Of a stretch of 64,000 bases of DNA, positions 1-11,806 are shown in pieces. This stretch comes from Brachycybe producta. Lineage: Eukaryota; Arthropoda; Diplopoda; Playtdesmida; Andrognathidae. Within the stretch, counting starts at the first letter, position 1. Each line of letters starts with the position of its first letter. A model generated the notes under the pieces. It had not been told where the DNA came from, made no database searches, and worked only from the letters and a program-made list of their open reading frames with translations. The translations under genes and the position numbers were made by a program. The stretch lies in the NCBI GenBank assembly GCA_036925085.1, contig JAUPFP010000007.1, positions 1,208,247 through 1,272,246 on the forward strand, given 5' to 3'.

Positions 1-141
1 CCAAAAGTAATGGGAGGAAGCATAGCCATGAAATCCTTAAAATAAAATAAGGGGGGGGGGATGGAGGGCCCCAACCCTCGCGACCTGGACCCTTTTCTTT
101 CTTACTAAATAAGAATTGAAAGTTGTAGCCTCGAAACATTG

Positions 142-176
<35 letters not shown>

Positions 177-821
177 GAGATAAATCTGATGCATTTTTTT
201 TAGTAAGAAGAAAAAAAGTTGTGAATTTTTTTGCTTTTAAAAGAGATTTTTCTATTACAGAAATAATATATTATAAAGTAGAAGGGTAATAATAATAACC
301 CCTTCTCCCCTAGAAACAAAAACAAAAAAAGATGCTGCAGTAAATATATAGCAAACACTATCGACCTTTTTTTTTTCTCTCTATCTCTAAACACACACAA
401 ATGGTGAAGTTTAAACGGGGTTTCTCTTGTCTACCGACGCAGAGAGACAACGACGCACAACAAACTAACTCTTGATCGGTCTGAGTCTAGAGTTAAAATG
501 AAGACAGAGAAGAACGAAGAACCCAGACTCAGAGAGAGAACTCTGAAAGCGAGAAAAAGTTTCAAACTTGGCCGTCGTCGTCCTTCTTCTTCTCCTTGTT
601 GAAACACCGATTACTCTTACGTTGATAAGCGCCACCAAACGACAAAACTGAATCAAACTTTCTTCTTCTTCTTTTTAGTTTATAAATCTGCAAAAGTAAA
701 TTTTATAAAAAAATATGTTCAAAATGCAAAATATATTCATTAAAAATGTTTTATATGAACAGATAATTTTCGTAATTCTCGTTATTTTCAAGTTTTAAAA
801 GAGCAACAGTAAGAAAAAAAT
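1..821. other. AT-rich stretch, no gene seen
   Basis: Contains a poly-G tract (51-60), a (CAT)n run (142-174) and T-rich sequence. The short ORFs here are low-complexity and unsupported. Confidence 0.6.
142..174. repeat. (CAT)n microsatellite
   Basis: About eleven trinucleotide units in a row. Confidence 0.95.
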
Positions 822-860
822 TGTGTTAGAAACTAGAAGGGCAGCAGCACAATCACTAAC

Positions 861-1370
861 GGTGAATGAATAGAATATTTATTTTGTTATTGTCTCTCCG
901 GATGGCGGCGCCACTGCAGTAGAAAATATGAACGCAAAATTGTCAAGCGAATTTTTTTTTTAGAAACAACATTACAAAATAAAATTTATATGGTTTTAAA
1001 AACTAGAAATGTTAAAAAGATTTTCCTTAAATAAACATTTTACAGAAGTTTGATTTGATTTTTCCATTGACATTTTTCATGAAAAAAACTTATTTTCTCC
1101 TTTTTTTTCAAAACTTGTCATAAAAAGTTTATTTTAAAAGATATCGTCATCAAAAAAACTTTTAGCTTTATTCATCACCAAATATTCTAGTTTCTAAAAC
1201 ACCAGAATTTTTTTTTGTAATGTTTCTCTTGTAACTGTTTCGCTTGAAAAATATAAATATTTTTAAAATCGCCGGTGGGGATTGAATAGACCTCTCCTAT
1301 AGGACATAATAGCGATTGCAGTGGCGCCACCAAGTGGAATGACAACAAAATACATATCTATTCAGCCACC
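861..1370. mobile_element. Element J (copy 1), inserted at the TTAA of family F
   Basis: Inverted ends: GGTGAATGAATAGAATATTT on the left against the complement of ATATCTATTCAGCCACC on the right, both followed inward by GGCGCCACTGCA. Right flank TTAA; left flank CTAA, probably decayed. Its interior contains a further AAACTAGAAATG / TTCTAGTTTCTAAAACAC pair. Confidence 0.6.
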
Positions 1371-1463
1371 TTAAGTGTAATTTAATGTTGATATCTTTGG
1401 AAATAAACACTGTTTTGGATTTAAAAAAAATATCGTCTGCTTAACTTTTGGTCAATTTCAAAC

Positions 1464-1669
1464 AAAGGCAATTAGAAATCGGGACGAACTTCAGTTGGCT
1501 CCGCCATTTTTGATGAGGAACGCAACTTCTAATTGTTTGGTTGTGTAGTCTGACGTCACATGCTCCGCCCTTTTCAACGTCGAACCACACAACAAACCAA
1601 TTAGAAGTTGCCGGTCGTCATAAAAAGGGCGGCGCCAACTTCTGTTCGTCCCGATTTCTAATTGCCTGT
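1464..1669 (+). mobile_element. Family A MITE, copy 1
   Basis: 206 bp, ends GGCAATTAGAAATCGGGACG and its complement, flanked by the exact 9-bp duplication ATTTCAAAC. The core has ATTGG, TGACGTCA and CCAAT motifs. Confidence 0.9.
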
Positions 1670-1951
1670 ATTTCAAACTCACATAAAAAGCACATCTTAA
1701 AAAGATAACATGAAAATGTGATTCAGCTGCCCTTCTAGTTTCTAAAACACTATTCTAGTTTCTCTCAGTTTTACTTATCGAAATTCAAGACAGAAAAAAA
1801 AACCAGACAATTAATTGATTACAAAAAAATAAAAAGTAAATAACAGCCAATAGTTTAAAATTGACTTTTTAATTATTAATTACTTAATTTTTCTACTTAA
1901 AAATAACAACAACAAAAACTAATTCGTCTTTCAAATTGTTTTTTTTTTTAA

Positions 1952-2014
1952 TTTCTTGTTAAACGGTTTTCGGTTTCATTAAAAAAATAAAACCGAAAAC
2001 CGTTTAACAGGAAA
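1952..2014. repeat. Long perfect-stem inverted repeat
   Basis: Arms of about 24 bp (GTTAAACGGTTTTCGGTTT and its complement) around a 14-bp A-rich loop. No coding sequence adjoins it. Confidence 0.85.
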
Positions 2015-2648
2015 TTTGATGAACGCTGAATATTTTTTCGTGTTAAACGAATTTATTTGGTTAAAAAGAATTTTTTATGCTATTTTAAGAGACCGTATTG
2101 AACATAAATTTCCTGTTATTCAACTTTTTATGTTAAATACTTTCAACTGCATGTAATAATAAACTTAATTATGTAAACTCAATTTTAAACTAATTAATGA
2201 ATATTCATTAAAAATAGGCACACAAAAAATCCATTGTTTTTTTTTAAGAAAGTGTAGACCTACCCCTTCTCCACTGACTTCGCCGCACTCACAAATTCAT
2301 CAAACCACTAATAAAGAATCACCAACCACCACCCCCATTTTTATTTGTTTAATTAATTAATGAAATCATAAATAATGGTAATTTATGTAGATTGATTTTT
2401 TTGTTTTGTGTGTGGACTCAATATACAAGAAATAAAACAATGAAACCACGAAAATTAACATAAACATAGATATAAACCAAAAATATTTGTAGACTATATA
2501 ATTCCAAAAACCGATTAGTAATTAATAAATTATTTAAGTGATTAAAACAAGCTAATAAAAAGTTTTTAATATAATTAAAAAAAATAAATAATAAGAGACA
2601 TAAATAACATTATTTTCCGTTAATTTGTTCATTTTTTCTTCTTCATGG
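2015..2648. other. AT-rich intergenic, nothing recognised
   Basis: No supported ORF, RNA or transposon end. Confidence 0.5.
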
Positions 2649-3300
2649 TTAAGAGCCTATATGTGTGACGCCATTTTGAATATTAGCAGATGACAATTAT
2701 AGTTCCACTTTTCGCCGTTTAGTGGCGCCCCACAGCTAAGCCATTGAAACCAATGAGAAAGAGAAATTCCTATTTTAAAAATACATGATTCAGGCAAATG
2801 TTTTGTTTTCTGCAACAAAAATTGTTATTTTCAAAATTCAAATTGCAATATGTACATAACAATATTGCTCATCTAGTGATACGTTGGTACAAGTTTATAA
2901 TTAGTTTTTCTATTTTTAATTTCATTTTAAAATCTCGTATTTTTTTAGCTCATGTTAAATCCCATAGGCGACAAACGCTCCTCCGTTTATGCATTTTATA
3001 GGATCAAACTTCCCACTATCAATAAGTTTCATAGTACGTTAAAAGTTGACCACTAATTGTATACGACTCAAATGACTCACCATTGTAGATCAAAAGTTGC
3101 TCGTCCTTTTTTCAGTAGTGCATATTTACCCAAAAAAGAGTCGTTATTAAAATATACACACTTTTATCCATCGATAAGAGAAAAAATGGCGGACAAAAGT
3201 GTATCAAAATTGATTTTTTTTGCCACATGTTGACGTCACAGCTACAGAAGCGCCTACATGCGAAGATTTTTATAAGTTTTTTTTCACTGTAGGCTCTTAA
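2649..3300 (+). mobile_element. Family D variant (D0), short form
   Basis: Starts TTAAGAGCCTATATGTG and ends GTAGGCTCTTAA: inverted ends with TTAA on both sides. Contains one diverged copy of the family D internal unit (CATGTTAAATCCCATAGG) and the terminal block AGCGCCTACAT. Confidence 0.65.
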
Positions 3301-3313
3301 GTCCCTATGTTTC

Positions 3314-3752
3314 TTAAGCCCCGTTTCCACGATGATAGTTGTCACGATAGTTGCTATCACGTGATAGCAGCAACTATCGCGAGAACTATCAGCGTGAAAA
3401 CCACATAATAGTCACTATCGAACTGTTGCGAGATCGCACTATCACAACTATCTCATTTGACTATAGATAGTTGATAGTACTGTCAAGCAATAGTAATAGT
3501 TGTTGTGTGACAGCTTGTAGGAAAATAACCACTTTCTAGGGATATTTGGCTTCTGGAGGGAGAGAGAGGCAACAACACTGTTGTGTTGACTCAATGATAT
3601 CTATGATGTAGACTGAGTCACACTGTCATGTGACAGACAACTATCACGTTACTTCAAGACGTGTAGACAGTTGCTATCGTGAGAGTGAACTATCGCAACT
3701 TTCATGACAGCTACTCTCACGATAAAACTATCGCCTTGAAAACGAGGCTTTA
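3314..3752 (+). mobile_element. Family C element, copy 1 (GATAGT-iteron MITE)
   Basis: Ends TTAAGCCCCGTTTCCACG and AAAACGAGGCTTTA. The body is largely made of ACTATC/GATAGT words in both orientations. No ORF. Confidence 0.8.
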
Positions 3753-3801
3753 CTCTACAACGAAATTCCATTAAAATCCATAAATTACATTATTTTCAAA
3801 A

Positions 3802-4709
3802 TTAAGAGCTTAGATCCACGTCCATCTTGTTGTTTTGAGCACACGACAACGAGACAAATGAGTGTTCTTATATGGTGTTACTAAAACTGCAAGAAATCGC
3901 TTCACAATCGCTCCATTAAAATACAGTAAAGTGTAAAATGCAATAAAAACTATTGTTCTTCATGTGCTCGATTTATATAATTTTTGAAAAGGTCTTTCTA
4001 TTTTTAAACAACGTTCAAAGTCGTTCGTTTTTTCAACCCCATGTTAAATCCCATTGGATCAAAAACCGTCCCACAAACATTTGAAAAACTCTCGTTAAAA
4101 CTGATTTACAACAATAACAAAATAATTAGCACATACATTCATGTATTGGCTTCACGATGTTTCCTTTTTATAAATTTTGAAAAGGTCCTTCTATTTTTTA
4201 ATAACGTTTAAAATCGTACGTTTATTAACTCCATGTTAAGTCCCATAGGGCAAAAACACCGTCCAACAAAAGTTAAGAGAACTCTGATTAAAAATGATTG
4301 AGAGCAATCAGAAAAATTAGCACGTACTTACATGTGTTTATTGCCTTCAGGATTATTTCTTTTTCTAAATTTTAAAAGGGCTTTCTATTTTTAAATAACA
4401 TTTAAAATCTTACGTTTTTTTAACTCCATGTTAAATCCCATAGGAGCCAAAAACCGTCACCCAAACATTTGAAGAACTCCCGTTAAAAACAACTCAGAAC
4501 AATAACAAAATAATTATTACGTGCATTAATCTACTGGCTTCACAATGTTTTCTTTTTATAAGGTTAGCACGCGAAATTATTTTTCTATTAATTATTATGT
4601 GACTTCAAACCGGGAGAAAAAACGTTAAAAAACCGTTTTTCAATCAACAACGATCGCAGCGCCTACATTCGGAGAAATTTTGAACTAAACGATGTATCTA
4701 GCCTCTTAA
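3802..4709 (+). mobile_element. Family D element, copy 1
   Basis: About 908 bp with TTAA at both ends and inverted termini GAGCTTAGATCCACG / GTATCTAGCCTC. The middle is three diverged tandem units of about 200 bp, each with CCATGTTAAATCCCAT. TTAA targeting suggests piggyBac- or Kolobok-type mobilisation. No ORF. Confidence 0.85.
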
Positions 4710-5259
4710 AAAAAATAGTAGTCTGAAGATTTTTTTTAATTAGTTTTATTAATTAAAGTTTAAAGTGGTCTGAGGTTGTGTGAATCCCAATTGATATTTA
4801 TCCTATTAATAATATATTTAATATGTTTTTTCTTTGAGTTTTTTTTCTTAAATAAAAAGTTAAAAATTATTAATCCTTTGATTTTTATGAGACTCGAGAT
4901 TACACACAACTGAGAAAGAGAGAAAGAAAATTCGACATTTTGAGTAAATAAATCTAAAAACCTAATTAACATTAAAAAACTAATTAAAATAGGTCTGAAA
5001 AAAAAGGTTATTTCTCTAAGGAGAAGACCCTTAAAACCCACAAAGTGACACACGTGACGTCACTTCATACGCGTTGCTGTTAACATATAGGCATACCGCT
5101 CACCATTATAATGCCGGCTTTGTGGCGCCACATAAAGTGGTTGTTTTTAGAGCCGCTTCACACGAATTATTTTGTGTCGCCACAAATAAGTGTTCGTTTT
5201 TAGCCGACAATTCATTGATTTACTATGGGAATGTTAGTTAACACGAGACACTGCCACAG

Positions 5260-5447
5260 ACAGGCAATTAGAAAACGGGATGAACAGAAGTTGGTTTTTG
5301 TGACGAACGACAACTTCTAATTGGTTTGTTGTGTGGTTCGACGTTGAAAAATGTGACGTCAGGCTACATAACCAATCAATTAGAAGTTGCGTTCGTCATA
5401 AAAAGGGCGGAGCCAACTTCTGTTCATCCCGTTTTCTAATTGTCTGT
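5260..5447 (-). mobile_element. Family A MITE, copy 2
   Basis: Exact 9-bp target duplication CTGCCACAG on both sides. Inverted relative to copy 1, with a short internal deletion. Confidence 0.92.
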
Positions 5448-5553
5448 CTGCCACAGTGACTGATCTTGTATACTTGCGTCACCCATAGAAAAAAGCTTGT
5501 GACGTCAGAAGAACTTAGGATTGTTGATTTTTTTCACGTGGCCAACATTTAAT

Positions 5554-5752
5554 ACAGGCAGTTAGAAATCGGGGAGAACTTCAGCCCTTTTTATGACGAC
5601 GGGCAACTTCTAATTGGTTGGTTATGTAGTCTTACGTCACATGCTCTCCGCCCTTTTCAACGTCGAACCACACAACAAACCAATTAGAAGTTGCCGTTCG
5701 TCATAACAAGGGCGGAGCCAACTGAAGTTCTCACCGATTTCTAACTGCCTGT
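5554..5752 (+). mobile_element. Family A MITE, copy 3
   Basis: Ends ACAGGCAGTTAGAAATCGG and its complement. No exact target duplication remains. Confidence 0.85.
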
Positions 5753-6048
5753 AATTTTTATTGCGTCATCGCTATTTTCTCTACACGTGGCTTTCTCTTC
5801 ACTTATATTATGTTCTGAGGTAAGTTTGTCCACGTGCTCTGATAATTAAGGTTGTTTTGGACGCTTTTATAGTTAAAAGGCTGCATTCTCTTTCAACTAA
5901 TTGGCGACGAGTGTAGTTTGCCACACCTAGGGAAATTGCATGCGCCATCTACCTTGCATTTACACAAGTATTTTTTCTTCTTCTATGGAGTCCTCTTAAA
6001 GAAAAAACCTATAAAATTAAATATTCACTCACCAACAATGTTTTTTCT

Positions 6049-6955
6049 TTAAGAGGTTAGATACATCGTTTAGTTCAAAATTTCTCCGAATGTAGGCGCT
6101 GCGATCGTTGTTGATTGAAAAACGGTTTTTTAACGTTTTTTCTCCCGGTTCGAAGTCACATAATAATTAATAGGAAAATAATTTCGCGTGCTAACCTTAT
6201 AAAAAGAAAACATTATGAAGCCAGTAGATTAATGCACGTAATAATTATTTTGTTATTGTTCTGAGTTGTTTTTAACGGGAGTTCTTCAAATGTTTGGGTG
6301 ACGGTTTTTTGCTCCTATGGGACTTAACATGGAGTTAAAAAAACGTAAGATTTTAAATGTTATTTAAAAATAGAAAGCCCTTTTAAAATTTAGAAAAAGG
6401 AATAAGCCTGAAGGCAATAAACACATGTAAGTACGTGCTAATTTTTCTGATTGCTCTAAATCATTTTAATGAGCGTTCTCTTAACTTTTGTTGGACGGTT
6501 TTTTGCTCCTATGGGACTTAACATGGAGTTTAAAAACGTACGATTTTAAACGTTATTAAAAAAAAGAAGAACCTTTTCAAAATTTATAAAAAGGAAACAT
6601 CGTGAAGCCAATACATGAATGTATGTGCTAATTATTTTGTTATTGTTCTAAATCAGTTTTAACGAGAGTTTTTCAAATGTTTGTGGGACGGTTTGGGGGC
6701 CAATGGGGTTTAACATGGATTTAATAAAACGAACGACTTTGAACCTTGTTTAAAAATAGAAGGACCTTTTCAAAAATTATATAAATTGAGCACGTGAAGA
6801 ACAATACTTTTTATTGCATTTTGCGCTTTACTGTATTTGAATTGAGCGATTGTGAGGCGATTTCTTTCAGTTTTAGTAACACTATATAAGAACACTCATT
6901 TGTCTCGTTGTCGTCTGCTCAAAACAACAAGATGGACGTGGATCTAGGCTCTTAA
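6049..6955 (-). mobile_element. Family D element, copy 2 (inverted relative to copy 1)
   Basis: Full-length reverse copy with TTAA at both ends, containing the same three tandem units as copy 1. Together they form a large inverted repeat with a spacer of about 1.3 kb. Confidence 0.85.
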
Positions 6956-8177
6956 AATGAAGTTGAGCTACCTTTATATATTTATCTTGTGGTTGCTAAA
7001 CTTTTCCTTCTTCGAATAGAAAAAAAAACTTGCTGCAACACAATGACGTCACTATTCAAATTGTCTAATTTCCGTTTTAAACAAATATGTATAAATGTAA
7101 AGAAAAAAAAACTCCTTTTATTGTTAAGTCTTACAAACTGAAAATTTTTGTGCAGATTTTCATTCTCAAGGTCTAAATCTTAATAAAACTTTTTTTTTCC
7201 AACTAAATTCCTTTCATTTGGTAACAACAAGCAAGAAAAAAAAAGAGATAAAAGAAGGGGTTAAAATTGAGAAACAGCTCATAGGGGGGGGGGGGGGGTC
7301 AACACTTTCTTCCCCCCCCCCCCCTTAATACCATTACTCCCCCCTAACACACAAAACCCTTCAAATCCATTTTATTTGCATATAAAAGTGTATAGAGAGC
7401 AATTATTTTGAAAGCTTGGCAGCTAGGCTTCTAAATTTGTGCAGCCATCTTCTTCTTCTTTTTCTATGTAAATAAGGCCTACTTGTACAATTTAGAGCTT
7501 TTAATTTAATCATGTATTTTTCTTAAGAAAAAAAAAAAGAAGAATCAGAAAAGAGGAAGAAGTAGAAGAAGAAAGAACAAACGAAAAGTTAAAAATACCA
7601 ACAAAAAAAAAATTAAAAGAAAAAAGAAGCAAGAAATTGCTGAAGAAATGTCTTTTGAAGCCAACGCCATAATAATCATAACAATAATAGTAATAACAAT
7701 AATAATAAATGACATAATTTGAGCTTACACACAAAGAAATGGTCAATGGATAGCAAAGAGGACGCGACATACAACAGATTTATGAAAATGATAAAACTGG
7801 CAGATCATTTGCATAAAACATTATGTTAATATCATCTCTCCGTCACTTCATTAAAGCCATTGATTTTGTTAAAAAACATCAAAAAGTTAAAATTGCTAAA
7901 AACTCCATTTGACTCAAACAAATTTAAGTTCACACACAAGAAACTTAAATGGGGGCCCCCCCCCACCACCAACCACCACACAATTGCATTGTGGTGCCAT
8001 TTGCATCATATCACCACTAACATTCTTAAATAAAAAAAAGAACATTTCATTGTAATAATGTACATTAAACTAACAAAGTAAACTGGAATTTCGCCAGTGG
8101 CGCATTTTTAATCAGCTTTGTTGTATATTATAATATTTGATATCTTTTCATCAACATTACATTGAGTTAGCTCAACT
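6956..8177. other. Gene-free AT-rich stretch with poly-G/poly-C tracts
   Basis: Poly-G at 7286-7299 faces poly-C near 7312-7323, and a second short C-run follows near 7955. A GAA/TTC-rich patch lies at 7530-7580. No supported gene. Confidence 0.5.
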
Positions 8178-8230
8178 AAGAGCCTTAAGCACACTTGACT
8201 GCAAAATGTTGTCACCGATGACTCCCGCTG

Positions 8231-8426
8231 ACAGGCAATTAGAAATCGGGACGAACAGAAGTTGGCTCCACCCCTTTTTATGACATCCGGCAACTTCTAA
8301 TTGGTTGGTTATGTAGTCTGACGTCACATGCTCCGCCCCTTTTCAACGTCCAAACCAATTAGAAGTTGCCGGTCGTCATAAAAAGGGCAGAGCCAACTTC
8401 TGTTTGTCCCGATTACTAATTGCCTG
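8231..8426 (+). mobile_element. Family A MITE, copy 4
   Basis: Typical termini. The central region is shortened after CAACGTC. No exact target duplication. Confidence 0.85.
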
Positions 8427-8511
8427 GTTGCAATGGATTGCTATGGAAAGAAGAAAATTCCTTTTGCGCATGTCGACTTCATTTTGTAGTCGAACAGGAC
8501 CACTACAAAAG

Positions 8512-8718
8512 AAAAGCAATTAGAAATCGGGACAAACAGAAGTTGACTCCACCATTTTTATGACGACCGGCAACTTCTAATTGGTTTATTGTATGGTTCG
8601 ACGTTGACAAAGGGCGGAGCACGTGACGTCAGACTACATAACCAACCAATTAGAAGTTGCCGGTCGTCATAAAAAGGGCAGAGCCAACTTCTGTTTGTCC
8701 CGATTACTAATTGCCTGT
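8512..8718 (-). mobile_element. Family A MITE, copy 5
   Basis: Exact 9-bp duplication CTACAAAAG at 8503-8511 and 8719-8727. Confidence 0.92.
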
Positions 8719-9047
8719 CTACAAAAGTGGCCCCGTGTGCTTAGGCTCTTTCGACGTTTGTCTACGTAGCATTCTTTTGCAATAGCTCAGTGTGGCTAAT
8801 AGATGGCGCCACATCTACTTCGAGCTATAATTCTTCTCAATTACACACTTATGATTCCAATGAACATAGAAAACAATGCATGAGACCTTGTTAAAGATCT
8901 CGCCCTGCCCCCTTTAGAAAGATAAACGCAACAAACAAGAGAAGCACCTTGAAGAGAGGCTATATATAATTTAAAGCTCACTCACTAACGACGTTTTTCA
9001 GTAACATGAAGTTTTGCTACCCCTTTATATTAATTAACTTGCCGCAT

Positions 9048-9140
9048 ATTCCCGTCAGTAATCGATGTAGCCAGTAGTGTGACGTCATCCTCCTATGAAA
9101 ATGAACGTCACACAACAGGTGTATAAATCGATGAATAATA
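9048..9140. repeat. Family E palindrome with central CRE, copy 1
   Basis: ATCGATGTAGCCAGTAGTG, then TGACGTCA, then ATAAATCGATGAATAA inverted. Related blocks lie at 21,788 and 34,471. Confidence 0.5.
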
Positions 9141-9387
9141 GAATGTACACAGTAAGTTTTGCCTTTAAAGAGTGAATTAGTTAACAAACAAAAAAATGTT
9201 AAACTTATTCAAAAAGCTCAAATTGCGACCAAGTTACCAATAAAAACCATTTCTGACCAAACTAATTCAACATAATAATTAGATCCGTACTCCACACTGT
9301 ATGTTATTTAAGACGAAATAAATTAAGAAATAATTTCTTCTAAAGAGTGTGATTCAACCTATGTGACCTTGTGTTTTCATTGTAAAA

Positions 9388-9656
9388 TTAAACCACATTT
9401 TTTTCATCTGAAATAAAACCCCTGGATGCTTTTTTTTTTAGTGAAGAATGAAATGTCAATGCCAGGCTAAGTCCAGAGTTCATTGTAACCAGAGTAGTAA
9501 AATGAATTCCTCCAATAAGAACAACAAAAGAATCCAAGACAACAGAGATTCCACACATTAGTCCAATGCATAAAAAAACATCACCATATCTGTCAAGTGG
9601 TGGCCTCTCCTTCCAAACCACCCCCACAAAAAAAACAATGCCAAATATTAGCAACA
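9388..9656 (-). CDS. Candidate 3' exon of a membrane protein
   Basis: Open frame with sensible codon usage, ending at TAA (9388-9390) and bounded upstream by an AG (CTCTGTAAG) just after an in-frame stop. It would encode at least two hydrophobic segments (VFLCIGLMCGISVVLDSFVV and a second containing TTLVTMNSGLSLALTF), then a basic KKK stop-transfer and a tail ending SDEKNVV. I do not recognise the family and found no upstream exon: the next 350 bp run into family A elements. No poly(A) signal is evident close by. It may be a real last exon or a fortuitous ORF. Confidence 0.3.
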
Positions 9657-9794
9657 CTTACAGAGTGGAACCACAAAAATATTATTACATCCACACACAC
9701 AGAACAATATTCTCATAAAAAAGACGTTGTTCTCATAAAAAATATAGTAAGAAATGCAAATGAAACACGTAGAATTCAGATTAAATGCTAAGAC

Positions 9795-10001
9795 ACAGGG
9801 CATTTAGAAATCGGGACGAACATAAGTTGGCTCCGCCCTTTTTATGACGACCGACAACTTCTAATTGGTTGGTTGTGTAGTCTGACGTCACATGCTCCGC
9901 CCTTTTCAACGTCGAACCATACAACAAACCAATTAGAAGTTGCCGTTCGTCATAAAAAGGGCGGAGCCACCTTCTGTTCGTCCCGATTTCTAAATGCCTG
10001 T
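9795..10001 (+). mobile_element. Family A MITE, copy 6
   Basis: Exact 9-bp duplication TGCTAAGAC on both sides. Confidence 0.93.
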
Positions 10002-10116
10002 TGCTAAGACAGGTCAGTTTAATGGCGCCAATGATTAAGTAGTGTCAGTCAAGTTGCGCACGTGTTTCCATAGATGCAACTAACCTGGCGCGAAACGATC
10101 ATTGCATGTAGAAACC

Positions 10117-10324
10117 ACAGGCGATTAGAAATCGGGACGAACTTCAGTTGGCTCCGCCCTTTTTATGACGACCGGCAACTTCTAATTGGTTGGTTATGTA
10201 GTCTGACGTCACATGCTCCGCCCTTGTCAACGTCGAACCATACAACAAACCAATTAGAAGTTGCCGGTCGTCATAAAAAGGGCGGAGCCAACTGAAGTTC
10301 GTCCCGATTGCTATAAATGTCTGT
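10117..10324 (+). mobile_element. Family A MITE, copy 7
   Basis: Right end decayed (ATTGCTATAAATGTCTGT) and abutting a family K fold-back element. Confidence 0.85.
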
Positions 10325-10492
10325 GAAAATTTGAACGTTTTGAAAATTTCAACTGGTGAAAAATTGAACTAACGTGGCTTTTGCCTACGATAGTGAATAG
10401 GTGAGAGGGGGGGGGGGTCACGTTTCTACTATTTTTCACCAGTTGAAATTTTTAAAAAGTTCAAATTTTCATCCCAATGGAAACAAGGCCCA
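10325..10492. mobile_element. Family K fold-back element, copy 1
   Basis: TTTCAACTGGTGAAAAAT and its inverse surround a poly-G centre. The right end GGAAACAAGGCC matches the copies at 36.8-37.2 kb; the left terminus was lost at the family A junction. Confidence 0.65.
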
Positions 10493-11599
10493 AAAAAGAA
10501 TGGATTTTCGTTGTTCACTTTTAATTTGAGCTACACAAAAAAAAATCATCGAAAATTTTTTAAAGATTTGTTTGTTTATTTCCACGAGATTTATTTGCCT
10601 GAAATATTTTTCCAAATTTTTTCTTAGTAGAATAACAAAAGAAAACACTCTGACCTACAAGTGTCAGTAATCACATTTATGCATATAAAATACGTATACC
10701 TGCAGTTATTTTCTCTAAACTCTATATATTTTAAGAAAAAAAAGGTAAGATTTTGAAATTCAAAGAGAAAAAAAACTTAAAAAAAATATGGTGGAAAGGA
10801 AGTGCCGGGAAGGGGGGGGGGGGGCCCATCAACGATTCAAAGTTTACCTTTTTTGTTCAGGACAATAAATTGGACTTCACGGCTCATTGCAAGTGAATTT
10901 CACTGCACTTTCGGTTGCTGAATAGATTCCCCTTCACTGAACTGAATGTCCCTTAAGATAGGAATAACCGAATAGAAAAAAAAAGACAAAACAAAAACCT
11001 CACTTTCCACGAACCCCCCAAAAAATACCCTCTCTCTTCCTATTCCTCCCATTCAACTCGAAGCAAGAAACGAATTCGATCGATCGATCAACACAAAATT
11101 CCTTATTCTTCTTAAATTTTGAACCCCACACTCTCTCTCCGCCCCGCCACCATTCGTCCCCTTGAAATATCCTTTCTTTTACCCCCCCCCCCCCCCCCAC
11201 ATCCCATACACACATATGTAACATGTCATGTCTCAATATTACTTTACAAGACAAGTCTTTAACTTTTTAATATACACACACACACACACATGTTGTATGT
11301 CAGTTCATAAACCACATTTTGATATAAGTTTAAAAAGATCGATTTATATCTTAAAACCCCATCATTTTTTTTTCTTCTTCAAATTCTAAGATGATGGTGC
11401 TTCAATTTATACACATTATGTCTTTTCTTTATATAATAATTCACAGTTTGCTAGAAACTAGAAAGATCTAGTCCTTTCCTCTATAACATAATTAACATTT
11501 TGCTCTGTTTCTTCCTGTTGAAATCAATTTAAAGCTATGAGACGCGGTCTGAAGACACGAGGACAAGGTCCCACCATTGAAATGAACTGTGTGCTTTTG
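10493..11599. other. Gene-free stretch with G/C homopolymers and (CA)n
   Basis: Poly-G near 10,813, poly-C near 11,182, (CA)n near 11,275-11,290, CT-rich runs. No supported ORF. Confidence 0.5.
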
Positions 11600-11806
11600 A
11601 CAGGCAGTTAGAAATCGGGACGAACTTCAGTTGGCTCCGCCCTTTTTATGACGACCGGCAACTTCTAATTGGTTGATTATGTTGTCTGACGTCACATGCT
11701 CCGCCCTTTTCAACGTCGAACCACACAACATAACAAATTAGAAGTTACCGGTCGTCATAACAAGGGCGGAACCAACTGAAGTTCTCCCCGATTTCTAACT
11801 GCCTGT
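11600..11806 (+). mobile_element. Family A MITE, copy 8
   Basis: 207 bp, exact 9-bp duplication GTGCTTTTG. Confidence 0.93.

Larger units (their letters stand above)
822..1760. mobile_element. Family F copy broken by nested J and A elements
   Basis: Left arm AGAAACTAGAAGGGCAGC at 828 and right arm GCTGCCCTTCTAGTTTCT near 1725 are inverted copies. Between them lie element J (861-1370) and family A (1464-1669). With these removed, the interior reads as family F (GATATCTTTGGAAATAAAC then AAAAAGATAACATGAAAA). Confidence 0.7.
8178..8752. mobile_element. Inverted-repeat block enclosing two family A copies
   Basis: Left AAGAGCCTTAAGCACAC and right GTGTGCTTAGGCTCTT are inverted copies. The block holds family A copies 4 and 5 in opposite orientation. 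Confidence 0.45.

Noticed and set aside
3314..3752. Regularly repeated ACTATC words suggesting a CRISPR-like array
   Set aside because: Spacing is irregular, words occur in both orientations, and the block has transposon ends; the genome is eukaryotic.
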